A stretch of DNA of 64,000 nt. Origin: Vibrio ponticus (GTDB taxonomy: Bacteria > Pseudomonadota > Gammaproteobacteria > Enterobacterales > Vibrionaceae). The position numbers and the translations under genes were made by a program. The stretch is from positions 496,001 through 560,000 of the forward strand of contig NZ_AP019658.1 of assembly GCF_009938225.1 (NCBI RefSeq). The letters run 5' to 3'. Below, piece by piece: positions 35,681 through 44,469 of the stretch. The notes beneath the pieces were generated by a model. It was not told where the DNA came from. It worked only from the letters and a program-made list of their open reading frames with translations, and ran no database searches. How positions within the stretch are numbered: the stretch's first letter is position 1; every line of letters starts with the position of its first letter.

Positions 35681-36832
35681 TTACTCTCCAGTATTTGGAG
35701 TGGTTGAACTAAAAAGCGCACTGACGCTAAGCTGACTGGTACTCACCTTTACCGGTTGATTCAGCCTCAGATCGTCAATCGGAGAGTTTGGTGTTACATC
35801 GACTTGGACGTAGCCAGAACCGTTTTCATTGGTAAACATTGTGATGTTAGACACCGTCCCTTGCTCGACCTTATCACTGCCCGCTAACGAGAAATCTAAA
35901 GTATTACCAAGGTCGACTGACGACAGACTGCTATAAGGGAAGCTCGCCGAAATCAGTGGTTTGGATGTAAGCGAGGCTAAGCTGAAAATCGCGCTAGATT
36001 TAGTCACGAATTGCCCTTCAGTAAAATTACGTTCAAAGACTCGGCAATCACAAGGACTCTTAACGACCAGTTTTAGATTTTGATCCAAGATGGCTTGCAA
36101 GCTTTCGATATTGAAGTCTTTGTTGAGCAGTGTTGGCTCCATCAATTCGTAGAGAGGTGATTCGATGGTTGCTAATACGTCGCCAGTTTTTACGGTATCT
36201 CCGGGTTCAACGTGGCTAAATATGCGTCCTTCACGGGGTACGTAGAGTTTGTTATGTGGTAGCGTTACCTTGGCGGAGAGTGAAGACTCAACCCAATAAA
36301 CGTTATAGATGTTGGTGAGAAGGTAAGCGAAAGCGCAAAGACCAAGAACAAAGAAAAGAGAGGTGCCAACGATGCCTTTGAATTTAGCAAAACCGGCTAG
36401 TGGCGCTTGAACGTCTTTTTTACGTGGCTTGGCGTAGTTATCTCTATTGATAGTCGATAGCACATCACCCGCTTGGATAACTTCACCAGACAGATATTTT
36501 GTAATGATCAAACGGATGGTTGAGATTTCCTGCTTGCTCAACTCCTGAAATTCACAGCCAATTTTGCCTTCGACTGGGCTGTTAATTTGTGTAAATCGAA
36601 CCGGGACACTAAAACCAAAATCTAAAAACTCAAAACGTAATTGCCCTGAATAGAGTGTATTGGGTTGAATTATGTTATCGGTATTATCAATGCCAAATCC
36701 ACTGGCTGAAATATTATCGAGTTTTAGTAGTTTTGCGCCATTGTCTAGAGCAATGGTTGCTGGAATTTTTACCCTTGCATGCCTACGTTGAACTTCTGTT
36801 TCGTGGACGAGAGAAGGTTGGTTTACTGCCAT
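35681..36832 (-). CDS. alg44: Alginate polymerase co-subunit Alg44 (PilZ c-di-GMP receptor)
   Basis: A 383-residue inner-membrane protein. The N-terminal PilZ domain has QRRHAR (R16, R17, R20) and DNISASG (39-45), which together make the c-di-GMP site. A single membrane helix follows (about 154-180, SLFFVLGLCAFAYLLTNIY), then a periplasmic HlyD-like barrel/hairpin (VEPGDTVKTGDVLATIESP, VVKSPCDCRVFERN). C-di-GMP binding here switches on polymerisation by Alg8. The site appears complete, so polymerisation should be gated by c-di-GMP as in Pseudomonas. Confidence 0.92.
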   Translation of the reverse strand: MAVNQPSLVHETEVQRRHARVKIPATIALDNGAKLLKLDNISASGFGIDNTDNIIQPNTLYSGQLRFEFLDFGFSVPVRFTQINSPVEGKIGCEFQELSKQEISTIRLIITKYLSGEVIQAGDVLSTINRDNYAKPRKKDVQAPLAGFAKFKGIVGTSLFFVLGLCAFAYLLTNIYNVYWVESSLSAKVTLPHNKLYVPREGRIFSHVEPGDTVKTGDVLATIESPLYELMEPTLLNKDFNIESLQAILDQNLKLVVKSPCDCRVFERNFTEGQFVTKSSAIFSLASLTSKPLISASFPYSSLSSVDLGNTLDFSLAGSDKVEQGTVSNITMFTNENGSGYVQVDVTPNSPIDDLRLNQPVKVSTSQLSVSALFSSTTPNTGE

Positions 36833-36879
36833 GTTACATTCCTAGTAAAAAGTTGTTCTGAATTGTTGAATAGAGCGCT

Positions 36880-38352
36880 TTAGACAAGCGTGACGACGAT
36901 GGCTAAAAACAAGCTAACAGCTGAAAAAGTGGCAGCTCGGGTTGACCATTTGTTAAATCGCCCCTGAAAAGAGGTATCGACTTGAGCTAAAGTGGTTTTC
37001 TGTCTTGTCCAAGATTGGCGATTAAGTCTAAAAACGACATAGATCTTCACCAATGAGCCAAATATCTGATTGAAATAAAGCATTGCTGGATAGCTTGGTC
37101 CAATCTTGTGCCCGGAGCTGATAAGCAGCAGCGTGATGAAAGTTCGGGTAATCGAAATCCAAAGTAGATAGACGACCAAATAACCCACATGGTATTTGAA
37201 GCCGGCATAAATCGCGGCGGTCAGCCCTAATATACTGGTCCACATTGAAATGCGTTGGTCCCACACTACGTAGTAGGTAAACCAACCTAGTCGATTCGCC
37301 CCTAAAGAGGTGGCACGAGTATTTTGTCTTAAATTATTGCCATACCAGCGGAACATCAGTTGTTTAGCTGACTTGATAAAGCTCTTGTTGGGCGGGTGTT
37401 CGACTGTTTCGATAATCGCATCAGCGACATAGAAGGTATCCCAACCTTGCTGCATCATGCTAAACCAACTCGATTTGTCGTCGCCGGTCAGAAATTTGAA
37501 GGTACCTAAACGCCAATGCTTTAAGTGGTCATTCTCGACATCATCAATAAAGTGATGAGAGGTTACGACGCTGGCTCTAAACATTGACATGCGCCCAGTC
37601 ATAGTGAGAACGCGTTTAGATAACGCCATGGAACACATTGAAATATGTCGCTGTGCAAAACGTAGTTTGTGCCATTGGCTCATCCAGTATGAGCCTTCTA
37701 CTTCACACACTTCGTTGGTCGTGAGTGCACCGACGTTTGGATATAGCGAGAAATAGCCAATAGATTTATCAACGCAGCCTGGTTGAAGAATGGTGTCTCC
37801 ATCCACGACGGCGACGAGCGCTGTTTCATCGGGGATATCACGCGATATGGCACGAAAACCGTGAGCCAAACCATCGCGTTTACCGGTGCCTGGAATGCGC
37901 ACTAAGCGAAGTGAAACACGCTCTTGAGGAGGCGACAGCTCTTCCCATAGAGCGGTCATGATTTGCTCATCTGATTGCTCTACGATTGACGCCACTACAG
38001 TTGTTGAGTATTTAGAATCAATCGCTTCCTCAATGATTGATTTATATACTTTAGCGGTTGTAAGGGCGTCAATACGAAAGCTTGTCACCATCAAATAGAT
38101 ATGTGATGGCGGGCTCTGTTCAATTGCTTGAGCCGCTTTTTTTCGTTGGCGAGGGAAAACAATGAACAAAAATATCCATCCACGAATAAAATGAATGAAG
38201 CCAATGCTGTAACGCCAAATACCAATCGCACCGATAATGAACAGAAAATCATGATGTTCAGAGTCAAATACAGACGTAGGCATTAGGCTGGCTAAGCCTA
38301 ATATAAAGCAAGCGAGAAATAGCCAGCCGGTTATGTCTTTGAAAACCCTCAT
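36880..38352 (-). CDS. alg8: Alginate polymerase Alg8 (GT2 glycosyltransferase)
   Basis: A 490-residue membrane glycosyltransferase matching Alg8 (494). It transfers mannuronate from GDP-mannuronate and threads the polymer through the inner membrane. Motifs are VVDGDTI (DxD at 184-186), TGDDKSSW and QLMFRW (331-336), the QxxRW-type acceptor motif. Hydrophobic helices lie at both ends ([25 protein letters not shown]). It is 7 bp from algD and 47 bp from alg44. Confidence 0.92.
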   Translation of the reverse strand: MRVFKDITGWLFLACFILGLASLMPTSVFDSEHHDFLFIIGAIGIWRYSIGFIHFIRGWIFLFIVFPRQRKKAAQAIEQSPPSHIYLMVTSFRIDALTTAKVYKSIIEEAIDSKYSTTVVASIVEQSDEQIMTALWEELSPPQERVSLRLVRIPGTGKRDGLAHGFRAISRDIPDETALVAVVDGDTILQPGCVDKSIGYFSLYPNVGALTTNEVCEVEGSYWMSQWHKLRFAQRHISMCSMALSKRVLTMTGRMSMFRASVVTSHHFIDDVENDHLKHWRLGTFKFLTGDDKSSWFSMMQQGWDTFYVADAIIETVEHPPNKSFIKSAKQLMFRWYGNNLRQNTRATSLGANRLGWFTYYVVWDQRISMWTSILGLTAAIYAGFKYHVGYLVVYLLWISITRTFITLLLISSGHKIGPSYPAMLYFNQIFGSLVKIYVVFRLNRQSWTRQKTTLAQVDTSFQGRFNKWSTRAATFSAVSLFLAIVVTLV

Positions 38353-38359
38353 ATTGAAA

Positions 38360-39670
38360 TTACCAACAGATACCTTGTTTGTTATCTTCTGATTGGTTTG
38401 CGGTTAGACCGTGTAAATCAATCACTTTGGTGGTTGCTGGTAAGTCTTGAAGGATAGACTGGTAGCTTTCATCGCCATTACAAACAAGAACTAATTCAGC
38501 ACTTTGAATGTTTTCGTCAGGTGTATCGACCAATAATGACGAAATATGCGGAATGTGGTTGTTGATATACTCTTTGTTTGAGCCATGAACCGATGCGTAC
38601 TTAACATTGCGGTCAAGAATCGAGAGGTCGTAGCCTTTACCGATGAGCTTCTCGGCCAAAATAACAAACGGACTCTCACGCAGATCATCTGTGCCAGCTT
38701 TAAAGCTTAGCCCCAACATCGCAACTTTCTTCACGCCTGCATCTTTCACCATAGTGAATGCGCGTTCGATGTGCGCGTCATTACTGTTCATGATTGCAGA
38801 AATCACCGGTGTTGATAGATCGAGTTGATTGGCTCGGTAACTTAGTGCGCGAACGTCTTTTGGTAGGCAAGAACCACCAAATGCAAAACCAGGTTTCATG
38901 TAGTAACTGGATAGGTTAAGTTTTTTGTCCTCGCAGACCACGTTCATGACTTTGCGTCCATCAACGTTGACTGATTTAGCAATGCTGCCGATTTCATTAG
39001 CAAAGCTTACTTTGAGTGCGTGCCATACGTTACAGCTGTACTTGATCATTTCGGCAACGGCGATCTCTTCGCAAATAAAAGGAGCGTCTAAATCACTATA
39101 TAGCTGTTGTAATTGTTCACCTGTTTTCTCTTCGAGGACACCAACGACAGTCATAGGTGGGTTGTCATAGTCATAGATCGCCGTGCTTTCACGTAGGAAT
39201 TCAGGGTTGACGCCGACACCAAAGTCTTTTCCTGCCGTTTTGCCAGAGTACTTTTCTAAAGTAGGAATAACGATTTCAGCAACGGTGCCCGGCAGAACGG
39301 TACTGCGGATGATAACCGTATGGCGACTGCTCTTCTCTTTGATAACAGAGCCAATTTCTTTACAAACCTCTCGGATATAGTCGGTATTCAGGTTGCCATT
39401 TTTTAAGCTAGGTGTTGGAACACAAATCATTGAAATATCGCTGTTTAACACCGCGTATTGGTAGTCAGAAGTGGCGGTAATAAATTGATTCTGAACGCCT
39501 TCTGTTAGTAATTCATCAAGACCATTTTCGACAATTGGTGATTTTCCACTGCCAATCATAGATACTTTTTCTTTCGAAATATCTACACCAATAATGTTGT
39601 TTCCACGTTTTGCTAGACAAGCTGTACAAACAGCGCCTACGTAGCCCATACCAAAGATACTGATTTCCAT
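38360..39670 (-). CDS. algD: GDP-mannose 6-dehydrogenase AlgD
   Basis: A 436-residue NAD-dependent enzyme oxidising GDP-mannose to GDP-mannuronate, the committed step of alginate synthesis. The NAD-binding motif is [14 protein letters not shown] at the start. The catalytic thiol is C268 in [11 protein letters not shown], the same position number as in Pseudomonas AlgD. Length equals the family (436). It is the first gene of the run, and the long intergenic region upstream should hold the main promoter. Confidence 0.95.
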   Translation of the reverse strand: MEISIFGMGYVGAVCTACLAKRGNNIIGVDISKEKVSMIGSGKSPIVENGLDELLTEGVQNQFITATSDYQYAVLNSDISMICVPTPSLKNGNLNTDYIREVCKEIGSVIKEKSSRHTVIIRSTVLPGTVAEIVIPTLEKYSGKTAGKDFGVGVNPEFLRESTAIYDYDNPPMTVVGVLEEKTGEQLQQLYSDLDAPFICEEIAVAEMIKYSCNVWHALKVSFANEIGSIAKSVNVDGRKVMNVVCEDKKLNLSSYYMKPGFAFGGSCLPKDVRALSYRANQLDLSTPVISAIMNSNDAHIERAFTMVKDAGVKKVAMLGLSFKAGTDDLRESPFVILAEKLIGKGYDLSILDRNVKYASVHGSNKEYINNHIPHISSLLVDTPDENIQSAELVLVCNGDESYQSILQDLPATTKVIDLHGLTANQSEDNKQGICW

Positions 39671-40304
39671 TCTTAATCCCCAAAAGCAGTGAAACCTGCT
39701 GAAAATAAAAGTTAGAGTGATTTTTCGCAGTGAGTTTATCCAAGTGAGGATGGTGAGGTAATACGAAATAGATAAGCTTTAAAGTGCGCATTTCACGCTT
39801 AATACAGGCGTGAATGAATACGATTTTCTTGAGCAGTAAGCGAGGTTAATCGTTATAGATATTGAATTGCTGTTGCTTAAAACAAGCCATACAAATAACC
39901 TTGATGAACTGATTTTAAATGGATTTGAACACATGATAGGTATTATAAAGTTCGTATTCGGCTTGTGGTTTCACCTCAATTGATGAGATGAAGATCAAAA
40001 AGATAAATGAAAAATTGGTGTGTGAATTGCAAAGCGAGATTGTTAGGTGTCCAGTCAATACTTGGTGCTATAGGTTGTGTGTCTGTGGTGCTTAAGTATT
40101 TGTATTTGAGGGAAAATAAAGTCTCTTTTGTGATATAAATGGCTATGGTCATGTAGCATATTACAAAGAGTGATTGTCATAGAAAGACACAATGCTGCGA
40201 GCTTTACAGCAGCAAAGCTACCTAACCTGTACTAGCATTAGTTAATACTCACAAAGTCGTTGTTGTGAGGTGTTTTTTTTGGCTGTCGATGTTGGGTGGG
40301 TTTA
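39671..40304 (-). promoter_or_regulatory. algD promoter region: Upstream region of the alginate operon
   Basis: A 634-bp AT-rich gap between algD and a divergent membrane-protein gene, with no credible gene. It must contain the algD promoter. A TATAAT on the minus strand at 39947-39942 is the best -10 candidate and would leave a ~265-nt leader, but there is no matching -35, consistent with an activator. A short AGCAG/CTGCT hairpin lies close to the algD start (about 39686-39701). I could not recognise a VpsT box or an AlgU-type promoter by eye. Confidence 0.5.
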
Positions 40305-40979
40305 ATGAATTCAAAATCTGATCAGAAAGGCAAAAATATAATATTAAAGAATTCAAAGCTATTATCTGGAAAAGCTAGAAGAGCTTTTGTTGATGGGGGA
40401 TGGTTAGTCGCAACAATTGTTCTTATTAGTGTGCTGGTTAATGTCTCATTAAGGTTAGATGTGCAGTTTTTTGAAACCAACCTAAGTGAAACTTCACTGA
40501 CCGAACTGTTGCAGATTTTATTGCTTGTTATGATAGTCTCGGTGTTTATTAATCTATCAAAAAAAGTAGGCCAATTATATCACGCTTCAGTTTTGATTGC
40601 GGGTTTTTTCTCTGCATTAGCTATTCGCGAGTTAGATCATTGGTTTGATAAAATAAGTCATGGGTTTTGGTTGTATCCCGCTTTGCTGGTCAGTGGTGTA
40701 GCGATATATATAGCAAGTAAAGGACGTAAAGAGACGCTGGAGGAATTGGCTGAAATCATCGACTGCCTATATGGTAAGTTATTGATTATAAGTGTCATGC
40801 TGCTTCTTGTTTTTTCACGGTTATACGGGATGGGTAGCTTCTGGCGTAGTGTGATGGGTGCGGATTTTTCCCGTGACGTTAAGAACATTTCAGAAGAGGG
40901 TATTGAGTTATTGTGTTATTTTCTGATCTGTTTTAGTGCCATTAAAATCTATCAATATTTTTCGGTGAATAATAAGTAA
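40305..40979 (+). CDS. Polytopic membrane protein of unknown function, divergent from alg operon
   Basis: About 224 residues from the ATG at 40305 (a GTG at 40296 is possible). It has a basic cytoplasmic N-terminus and about six hydrophobic helices, for example WLVATIVLISVLVNVSL, LLQILLLVMIVSVFINL, FWLYPALLVSGVAIYIA, and LLIISVMLLLVFSRLYGMG. A conserved-looking acidic/His patch, RELDHWFDKISHGFW, sits between helices. I do not recognise the family. It shares the long divergent promoter region with algD, so co-regulation or a membrane role linked to the polymer is possible, but nothing in the sequence proves it. Confidence 0.7.
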   Translation: MNSKSDQKGKNIILKNSKLLSGKARRAFVDGGWLVATIVLISVLVNVSLRLDVQFFETNLSETSLTELLQILLLVMIVSVFINLSKKVGQLYHASVLIAGFFSALAIRELDHWFDKISHGFWLYPALLVSGVAIYIASKGRKETLEELAEIIDCLYGKLLIISVMLLLVFSRLYGMGSFWRSVMGADFSRDVKNISEEGIELLCYFLICFSAIKIYQYFSVNNK

Positions 40980-41285
40980 CAATGCTCGGTTGTCATTAAT
41001 TTTGCTTGTAATGTTAAAATAATTAACTTTGGGCGACTATTTATTTAATTTACTAATCTAAATAAATAATAAGGCTGAAATTTTTTAGGGTATGCGTATT
41101 TTCTAGCTCGTTTGGATTAAAATATTTCCTTATTTTTGTAAAGTTGGTACTCAAGCATCAGTATTATTTTGCCTTCTTTCCTATTATATGTAGTGGTAGT
41201 TTTAATGACTGTGTTAGCTATCCTCAAACTTTAAGTATGAGCTAATTGGTTCTAGCATGGTGAAGATAAATCAAAGGAGAAATAC
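40980..41285. other. AT-rich intergenic region
   Basis: There is no gene or structured element that I can support between the membrane protein and the Nudix gene. It ends in a good AAAGGAGA ribosome site for the Nudix GTG. Confidence 0.35.
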
Positions 41286-41684
41286 GTGAAACATTTGGCA
41301 ATGGCAGTGGTAGTAAAGCAGGATAAGGTGTTGATACAAAAACGCTACCGCGCTGATCGAGGGATGGTGTTTGAATTCCCTGGTGGGAAAGTTCGTTTAG
41401 ATGAAACGGGAACAGATGCAGCAATTCGAGAATTAGCCGAAGAAACGGGTATCAAGGGACTTGAACATACAGCTACTTATACCAAGGTAAATGAATTAGG
41501 TGGTCGAATTTACTTTGTGATTTTAAGAGCTCGTCAAGAAGTACAACCAACAGTTTTGAATGAATCTATCAAACAGGAACTCGTTTGGTTTGATGCTGAC
41601 GATATTCCGCATGGCGAGTTTTTCAGTGCCGATCGCGAATTCATTAGCCAGTACTTACATCAATACATCGCAACTCCTGCCTAA
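41286..41684 (+). CDS. Nudix hydrolase
   Basis: A 132-residue Nudix protein starting at GTG 41286, which is chosen because AAAGGAGA precedes it at ideal spacing. The Nudix box is complete: GGKVRLDETGTDAAIRELAEE then TG, with the REXXEE metal site. Nudix enzymes hydrolyse nucleoside diphosphates linked to another group, such as oxidised dNTPs, NDP-sugars or ADP-ribose. The substrate is not readable. It could clean up NDP-sugars near the alginate locus, but that is speculation. It faces the Qrr gene, which is convergent to it. Confidence 0.87.
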   Translation: MKHLAMAVVVKQDKVLIQKRYRADRGMVFEFPGGKVRLDETGTDAAIRELAEETGIKGLEHTATYTKVNELGGRIYFVILRARQEVQPTVLNESIKQELVWFDADDIPHGEFFSADREFISQYLHQYIATPA

Positions 41685-41708
41685 GTTAGTCTATTTTACC
41701 TCCTCTTA

Positions 41709-41817
41709 ATAAAAGAAAAGCCAATCACAACGGTGTGATTGGCTACATTACGTGTGAACAAATTTGGTTCACTAACAACGTCAGTTGGCTAGGTGACCCT
41801 CGGCTTAATAAGGGTCA
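41709..41817 (-). ncRNA. qrr: Qrr quorum-sensing small RNA
   Basis: Read on the minus strand, the RNA begins TGACCC and contains the invariant Qrr core CCTAGCCAACTGACG directly followed by TTGTTAGTGAAC, then ends in the terminator GCCAATCACA/TGTGATTGGC with TTTTC. Length is about 109 nt, as in known Qrr RNAs. Qrr RNAs act with Hfq, repress the master regulator LuxR/HapR and activate aphA. The promoter carries sigma-54 and LuxO sites (separate entries). Vibrios have one to five Qrr genes; I cannot say which number this is. Confidence 0.95.
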
Positions 41818-41827
41818 TGTATATATT

Positions 41828-41844
41828 AGCATTTTATGTGCCAT
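41828..41844 (-). promoter_or_regulatory. Sigma-54 promoter of qrr
   Basis: Minus-strand TGGCACATAAAATGCT has the GG at -24 and GC at -12 exactly 10 bases apart. The start falls on the TGACCC at about 41817. Confidence 0.9.
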
Positions 41845-41905
41845 CTTTTTCATGTGCAAAAATGTGCCTAACTAGCTCATTTATCGTACTATGCTCACTG
41901 TGTTG

Positions 41906-41931
41906 TTGCATTATGCAAGTGCAATTTGCAA
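41906..41931 (-). promoter_or_regulatory. Two LuxO-type binding sites upstream of qrr
   Basis: TTGCATTATGCAA (41906-41918) is a perfect dyad of the LuxO consensus TTGCAnnnTGCAA. The adjacent GTGCAATTTGCAA (41919-41931) matches with one change. Their position about 90-110 bp upstream of the sigma-54 start fits an enhancer for phospho-LuxO. Confidence 0.88.
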
Positions 41932-42083
41932 TCACCACTAATTTGCTAATGAGTAAAATGTAATTAATAGCGGTGGGAAAGGTAAAAGTTCCCCATTGCT
42001 GGAGACTTGCTTCCTTAAGGTTGCTTGTATGAAGGGCTGTTTTGGGCGCTTGAGAAGAAGCACTTCCCAGAATTGCAATGTGA

Positions 42084-42518
42084 TTAGATCGAACAGGGAT
42101 CTTGTCTGTCTCGCATTTCAGTTTTGCGTATTGGCATGCTGTCAATCGCTTGTTTGACTTCTAACCAATCAGTCGATTTACCCCAACGTAGTTTCTCTGT
42201 TCCGTCTTTGCCTATTAATATAGCGGTGTGTTCATCGGGGTTCACTCTGTACAAGTTGTAGAGCATACCTAGGTCGAACTGTTGATCGACCCATTCTGGT
42301 CTTGTATAACCGTCTAACGTGATTATTATGGTTACAACGTCACGCTCACTGAGCGCGCAGTCGTTGAGCAGGGTCTCTAGTTCAAATTGCTCGACGTGCT
42401 TGTCTTGTGATGGCGCGAAAAAAATGACACTACGATGAGGCCAATATTGACCATAGCTGGGATAGGCTTGCGTTGAAAAGGATACAATCAACGCGAACAT
42501 TACTAGGAGTCGATACAT
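42084..42518 (-). CDS. DUF4174-family exported protein
   Basis: A 144-residue protein with a signal peptide (YRLLVMFALIVSFSTQAYP). It shows the DUF4174 pattern: an early RSVIFFAPS strand, then AILIGKDGTEKLRW and QAIDSMPIRKTEM near the end, a thioredoxin-fold-like layout without a CxxC pair. The function of the family is unknown; periplasmic location is likely. The gene reads away from the qrr promoter enhancer and shares an intergenic region with the YgbA-like gene. Confidence 0.75.
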   Translation of the reverse strand: MYRLLVMFALIVSFSTQAYPSYGQYWPHRSVIFFAPSQDKHVEQFELETLLNDCALSERDVVTIIITLDGYTRPEWVDQQFDLGMLYNLYRVNPDEHTAILIGKDGTEKLRWGKSTDWLEVKQAIDSMPIRKTEMRDRQDPCSI

Positions 42519-42592
42519 ATATATTTCCTACATCATTGTGTTAGCCATTCGTTCTCCTTATATACGGTAAGTATAGTGTCAAAGCTCAAACA

Positions 42593-43081
42593 ATGTATTC
42601 ACTAGAATTGATGCTAAAGAGCCAACTAAGTGCCATTGATGGTATGATTAACCGATTATTGATAAAAAACGTGACTAGTATGGGAAAGCCGAAATCTGAC
42701 ATCTTGTCAGGTGAGCTATTGAAAGAGTACCAAACGGTAGCTTATATGATGGAAATCTATTGTAAGGCTCATCATAGACCGCGAGGCAAAGCGTTATGCG
42801 AGCAATGTGAAGCTTTGCTGGATTATGCCGAGGTGCGTCTAGACCGTTGCCCCTATGGTCAGAGCAAGCCCACTTGTAATCGTTGTCCGATTCACTGCTA
42901 CAAACCAGAGCCAAAAGCTGAGATGAAAGCGGTAATGCGTTATTCGGGGCCAAGAATGCTGCTGCCGCATCCGATTTTAGCGATTCGCCATCTGTTGCAT
43001 GAAAGGCGAGCACAGCCAACCACTAAGCCCGCTGCTAACCAATCAAATCGGCATTTGCGAAGCAAAACAAAGGGAGCATAG
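42593..43081 (+). CDS. YgbA-like (nitrous-oxide-stimulated promoter family) protein
   Basis: Up to 162 residues. The core is CKAHHRPRGKALCEQCEALLDYAE, then CPYGQSKPTCNRCPIHCYKP (each block under family spacing), a cysteine-rich pattern of the YgbA_NO family. It may bind iron or an Fe-S cluster, and relatives are induced by nitric oxide under NsrR. The start is ambiguous between ATG 42593 and ATG 42680; the shorter 133-residue form is closer to the family length (about 117). The stop codon lies inside a hairpin (next entry). Confidence 0.75.
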   Translation: MYSLELMLKSQLSAIDGMINRLLIKNVTSMGKPKSDILSGELLKEYQTVAYMMEIYCKAHHRPRGKALCEQCEALLDYAEVRLDRCPYGQSKPTCNRCPIHCYKPEPKAEMKAVMRYSGPRMLLPHPILAIRHLLHERRAQPTTKPAANQSNRHLRSKTKGA

Positions 43082-43090
43082 TGCTCCCTT
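43070..43090. terminator. Hairpin whose loop is the stop codon
   Basis: AAGGGAGCA (43070-43078) and TGCTCCCTT (43082-43090) pair perfectly, leaving TAG, the stop codon of the YgbA-like gene, as the loop. It lies between convergent genes; the T tract is weak on the plus strand. Confidence 0.65.
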
Positions 43091-43120
43091 ATTGATCGTT
43101 TGATTTAATCTTCTGCGCGA

Positions 43121-44281
43121 CTATTCGCCAGCCATTGCTTGGCGTTTGGTTTTGATACTTGCCAGTAGCATGTAAATGCAAGTCGCAAGCAGTGCTGCGA
43201 ATAGGTAGCCAAGCAAACCTTGTTCACCCATCATAAAGCTGTCTGCTAGGACAGGACCTGCTACAGAGCCAACGCTGTAGCTGAATAGCATTACTTGAGT
43301 TACCGATACAATGTATGCAGGGTCTAGTTTGTCACAGCCTAGATTGATTGCTACAGGGTATAGTGCAAATGTTGCCATACCTAGAATAAACAAGCTTACA
43401 CCAAGAACATGAAGACCATCATTCATCGCTGCCAAGCTGATTGATGCTACGCCCAGTAAGCAGAACATTGCCATCAGCAGAGTGCGACCTAGGTATTTAG
43501 AGAACCAAGGTACCAGTGGTTGTATAGCCATACCACCGAGGATCACAAGTGCCATTAGACTACCTAGGTTATCATTAGCAATACCACGGTTATGAAGCTC
43601 TACAGGCATTAAGCCGTAAATCGCACCCAACGTTAAACCAGATACAATGCAACCGATGATCGCTGCGTGGTTAAGCTTGCTGATCTGCTTCAGAGATAAA
43701 GCACTGCTTTGACCTTCTTCTGGTTGATCGCTACGCCCAAACATTAATACTAAAATCGCTAATGTTAGTAGAGCAAAAATTGCGATAAACGGAATGCTGC
43801 CAGTGATGCCAAGGAAACCGATACCGAGTTGACCTAGTGAGCTACCACCGTATAGCGAGCCCATGTACAAACCTAGTCGTTTAGCGCGCGCACTTTCATC
43901 CCCATGTAGTAGCCATGATTCTACAATCACGAATACGCCAGCTACAGCTACACCAGCGACAAAGCGAGATACAAGCCATGCAGACGAGTAAACCATGGTT
44001 GGTAGTACAATGATGGTCGCGATAAACGCAATTAAGCACCAAATAAACGCTTTACGGTGACCCACTTTATTTACGATCGGCTCAAATACCATTGCACCAG
44101 CTAAAAGACCGGCATAAAACACACTCGCTAGCCAACTCGCCAGTGAACTTTCCAAACCGTAGTGTGGAAGCATTAGCGGAATTAAGCTCATTAAATAGCC
44201 AGAAGCAACCGCATATAGAGCAAGCGCAATCACAGGGACTGAAATGCGAGCTTTTGGCGCAGTAGCAAGAGTGTTTTCCAA
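43121..44281 (-). CDS. MFS transporter (YcaD-like)
   Basis: A 386-residue major facilitator with 12 predicted helices. The helix 2-3 loop has the MFS signature NKVGHRKAF. Segments VAGVFVIVESWLLHGDESARAKRLGLYMGSLYGGSSLGQL (read as two blocks) are typical of the YcaD branch. The substrate is unknown. It starts at ATG 44281 and is monocistronic. Confidence 0.85.
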   Translation of the reverse strand: MENTLATAPKARISVPVIALALYAVASGYLMSLIPLMLPHYGLESSLASWLASVFYAGLLAGAMVFEPIVNKVGHRKAFIWCLIAFIATIIVLPTMVYSSAWLVSRFVAGVAVAGVFVIVESWLLHGDESARAKRLGLYMGSLYGGSSLGQLGIGFLGITGSIPFIAIFALLTLAILVLMFGRSDQPEEGQSSALSLKQISKLNHAAIIGCIVSGLTLGAIYGLMPVELHNRGIANDNLGSLMALVILGGMAIQPLVPWFSKYLGRTLLMAMFCLLGVASISLAAMNDGLHVLGVSLFILGMATFALYPVAINLGCDKLDPAYIVSVTQVMLFSYSVGSVAGPVLADSFMMGEQGLLGYLFAALLATCIYMLLASIKTKRQAMAGE

Positions 44282-44423
44282 TGTCGTACCCTCGAAAAAT
44301 GAGTGAGAAAATAGGTGGTTTATGGGCGCGACTATGGGGATTTTTTGAACAACGGTAAAATGAAATGTTTTACTCTTTACGATAAAAGAAATTTATCAAG
44401 AATTGTGGCGTATAATTATATGC

Positions 44424-44457
44424 AAAAAGCCGGAAAATCATGCAATTTTCCGACTTA
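44424..44457 (-). terminator. Terminator of trxC
   Basis: On the minus strand AAGTCGGAAAAT pairs with ATTTTCCGGCTT (one mismatch) around TGCATG, followed by TTT, 13 bases after the trxC stop. Confidence 0.78.
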
Positions 44458-44469
44458 AACTGCATAAAA

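Noticed and set aside
21084..39670. Cluster as a Vibrio VPS/CPS or cellulose locus
   Set aside because: AlgG DPHD, AlgL NNHDYW, AlgE, AlgX and AlgD C268 together fit alginate and not VPS or cellulose; no Wza/Wzc or BcsA genes are present.
41834..42145. Minus-strand ORF of 103 codons overlapping the Qrr promoter
   Set aside because: The region is fully accounted for by the sigma-54 promoter and LuxO sites, and the ORF overlaps the DUF4174 gene.
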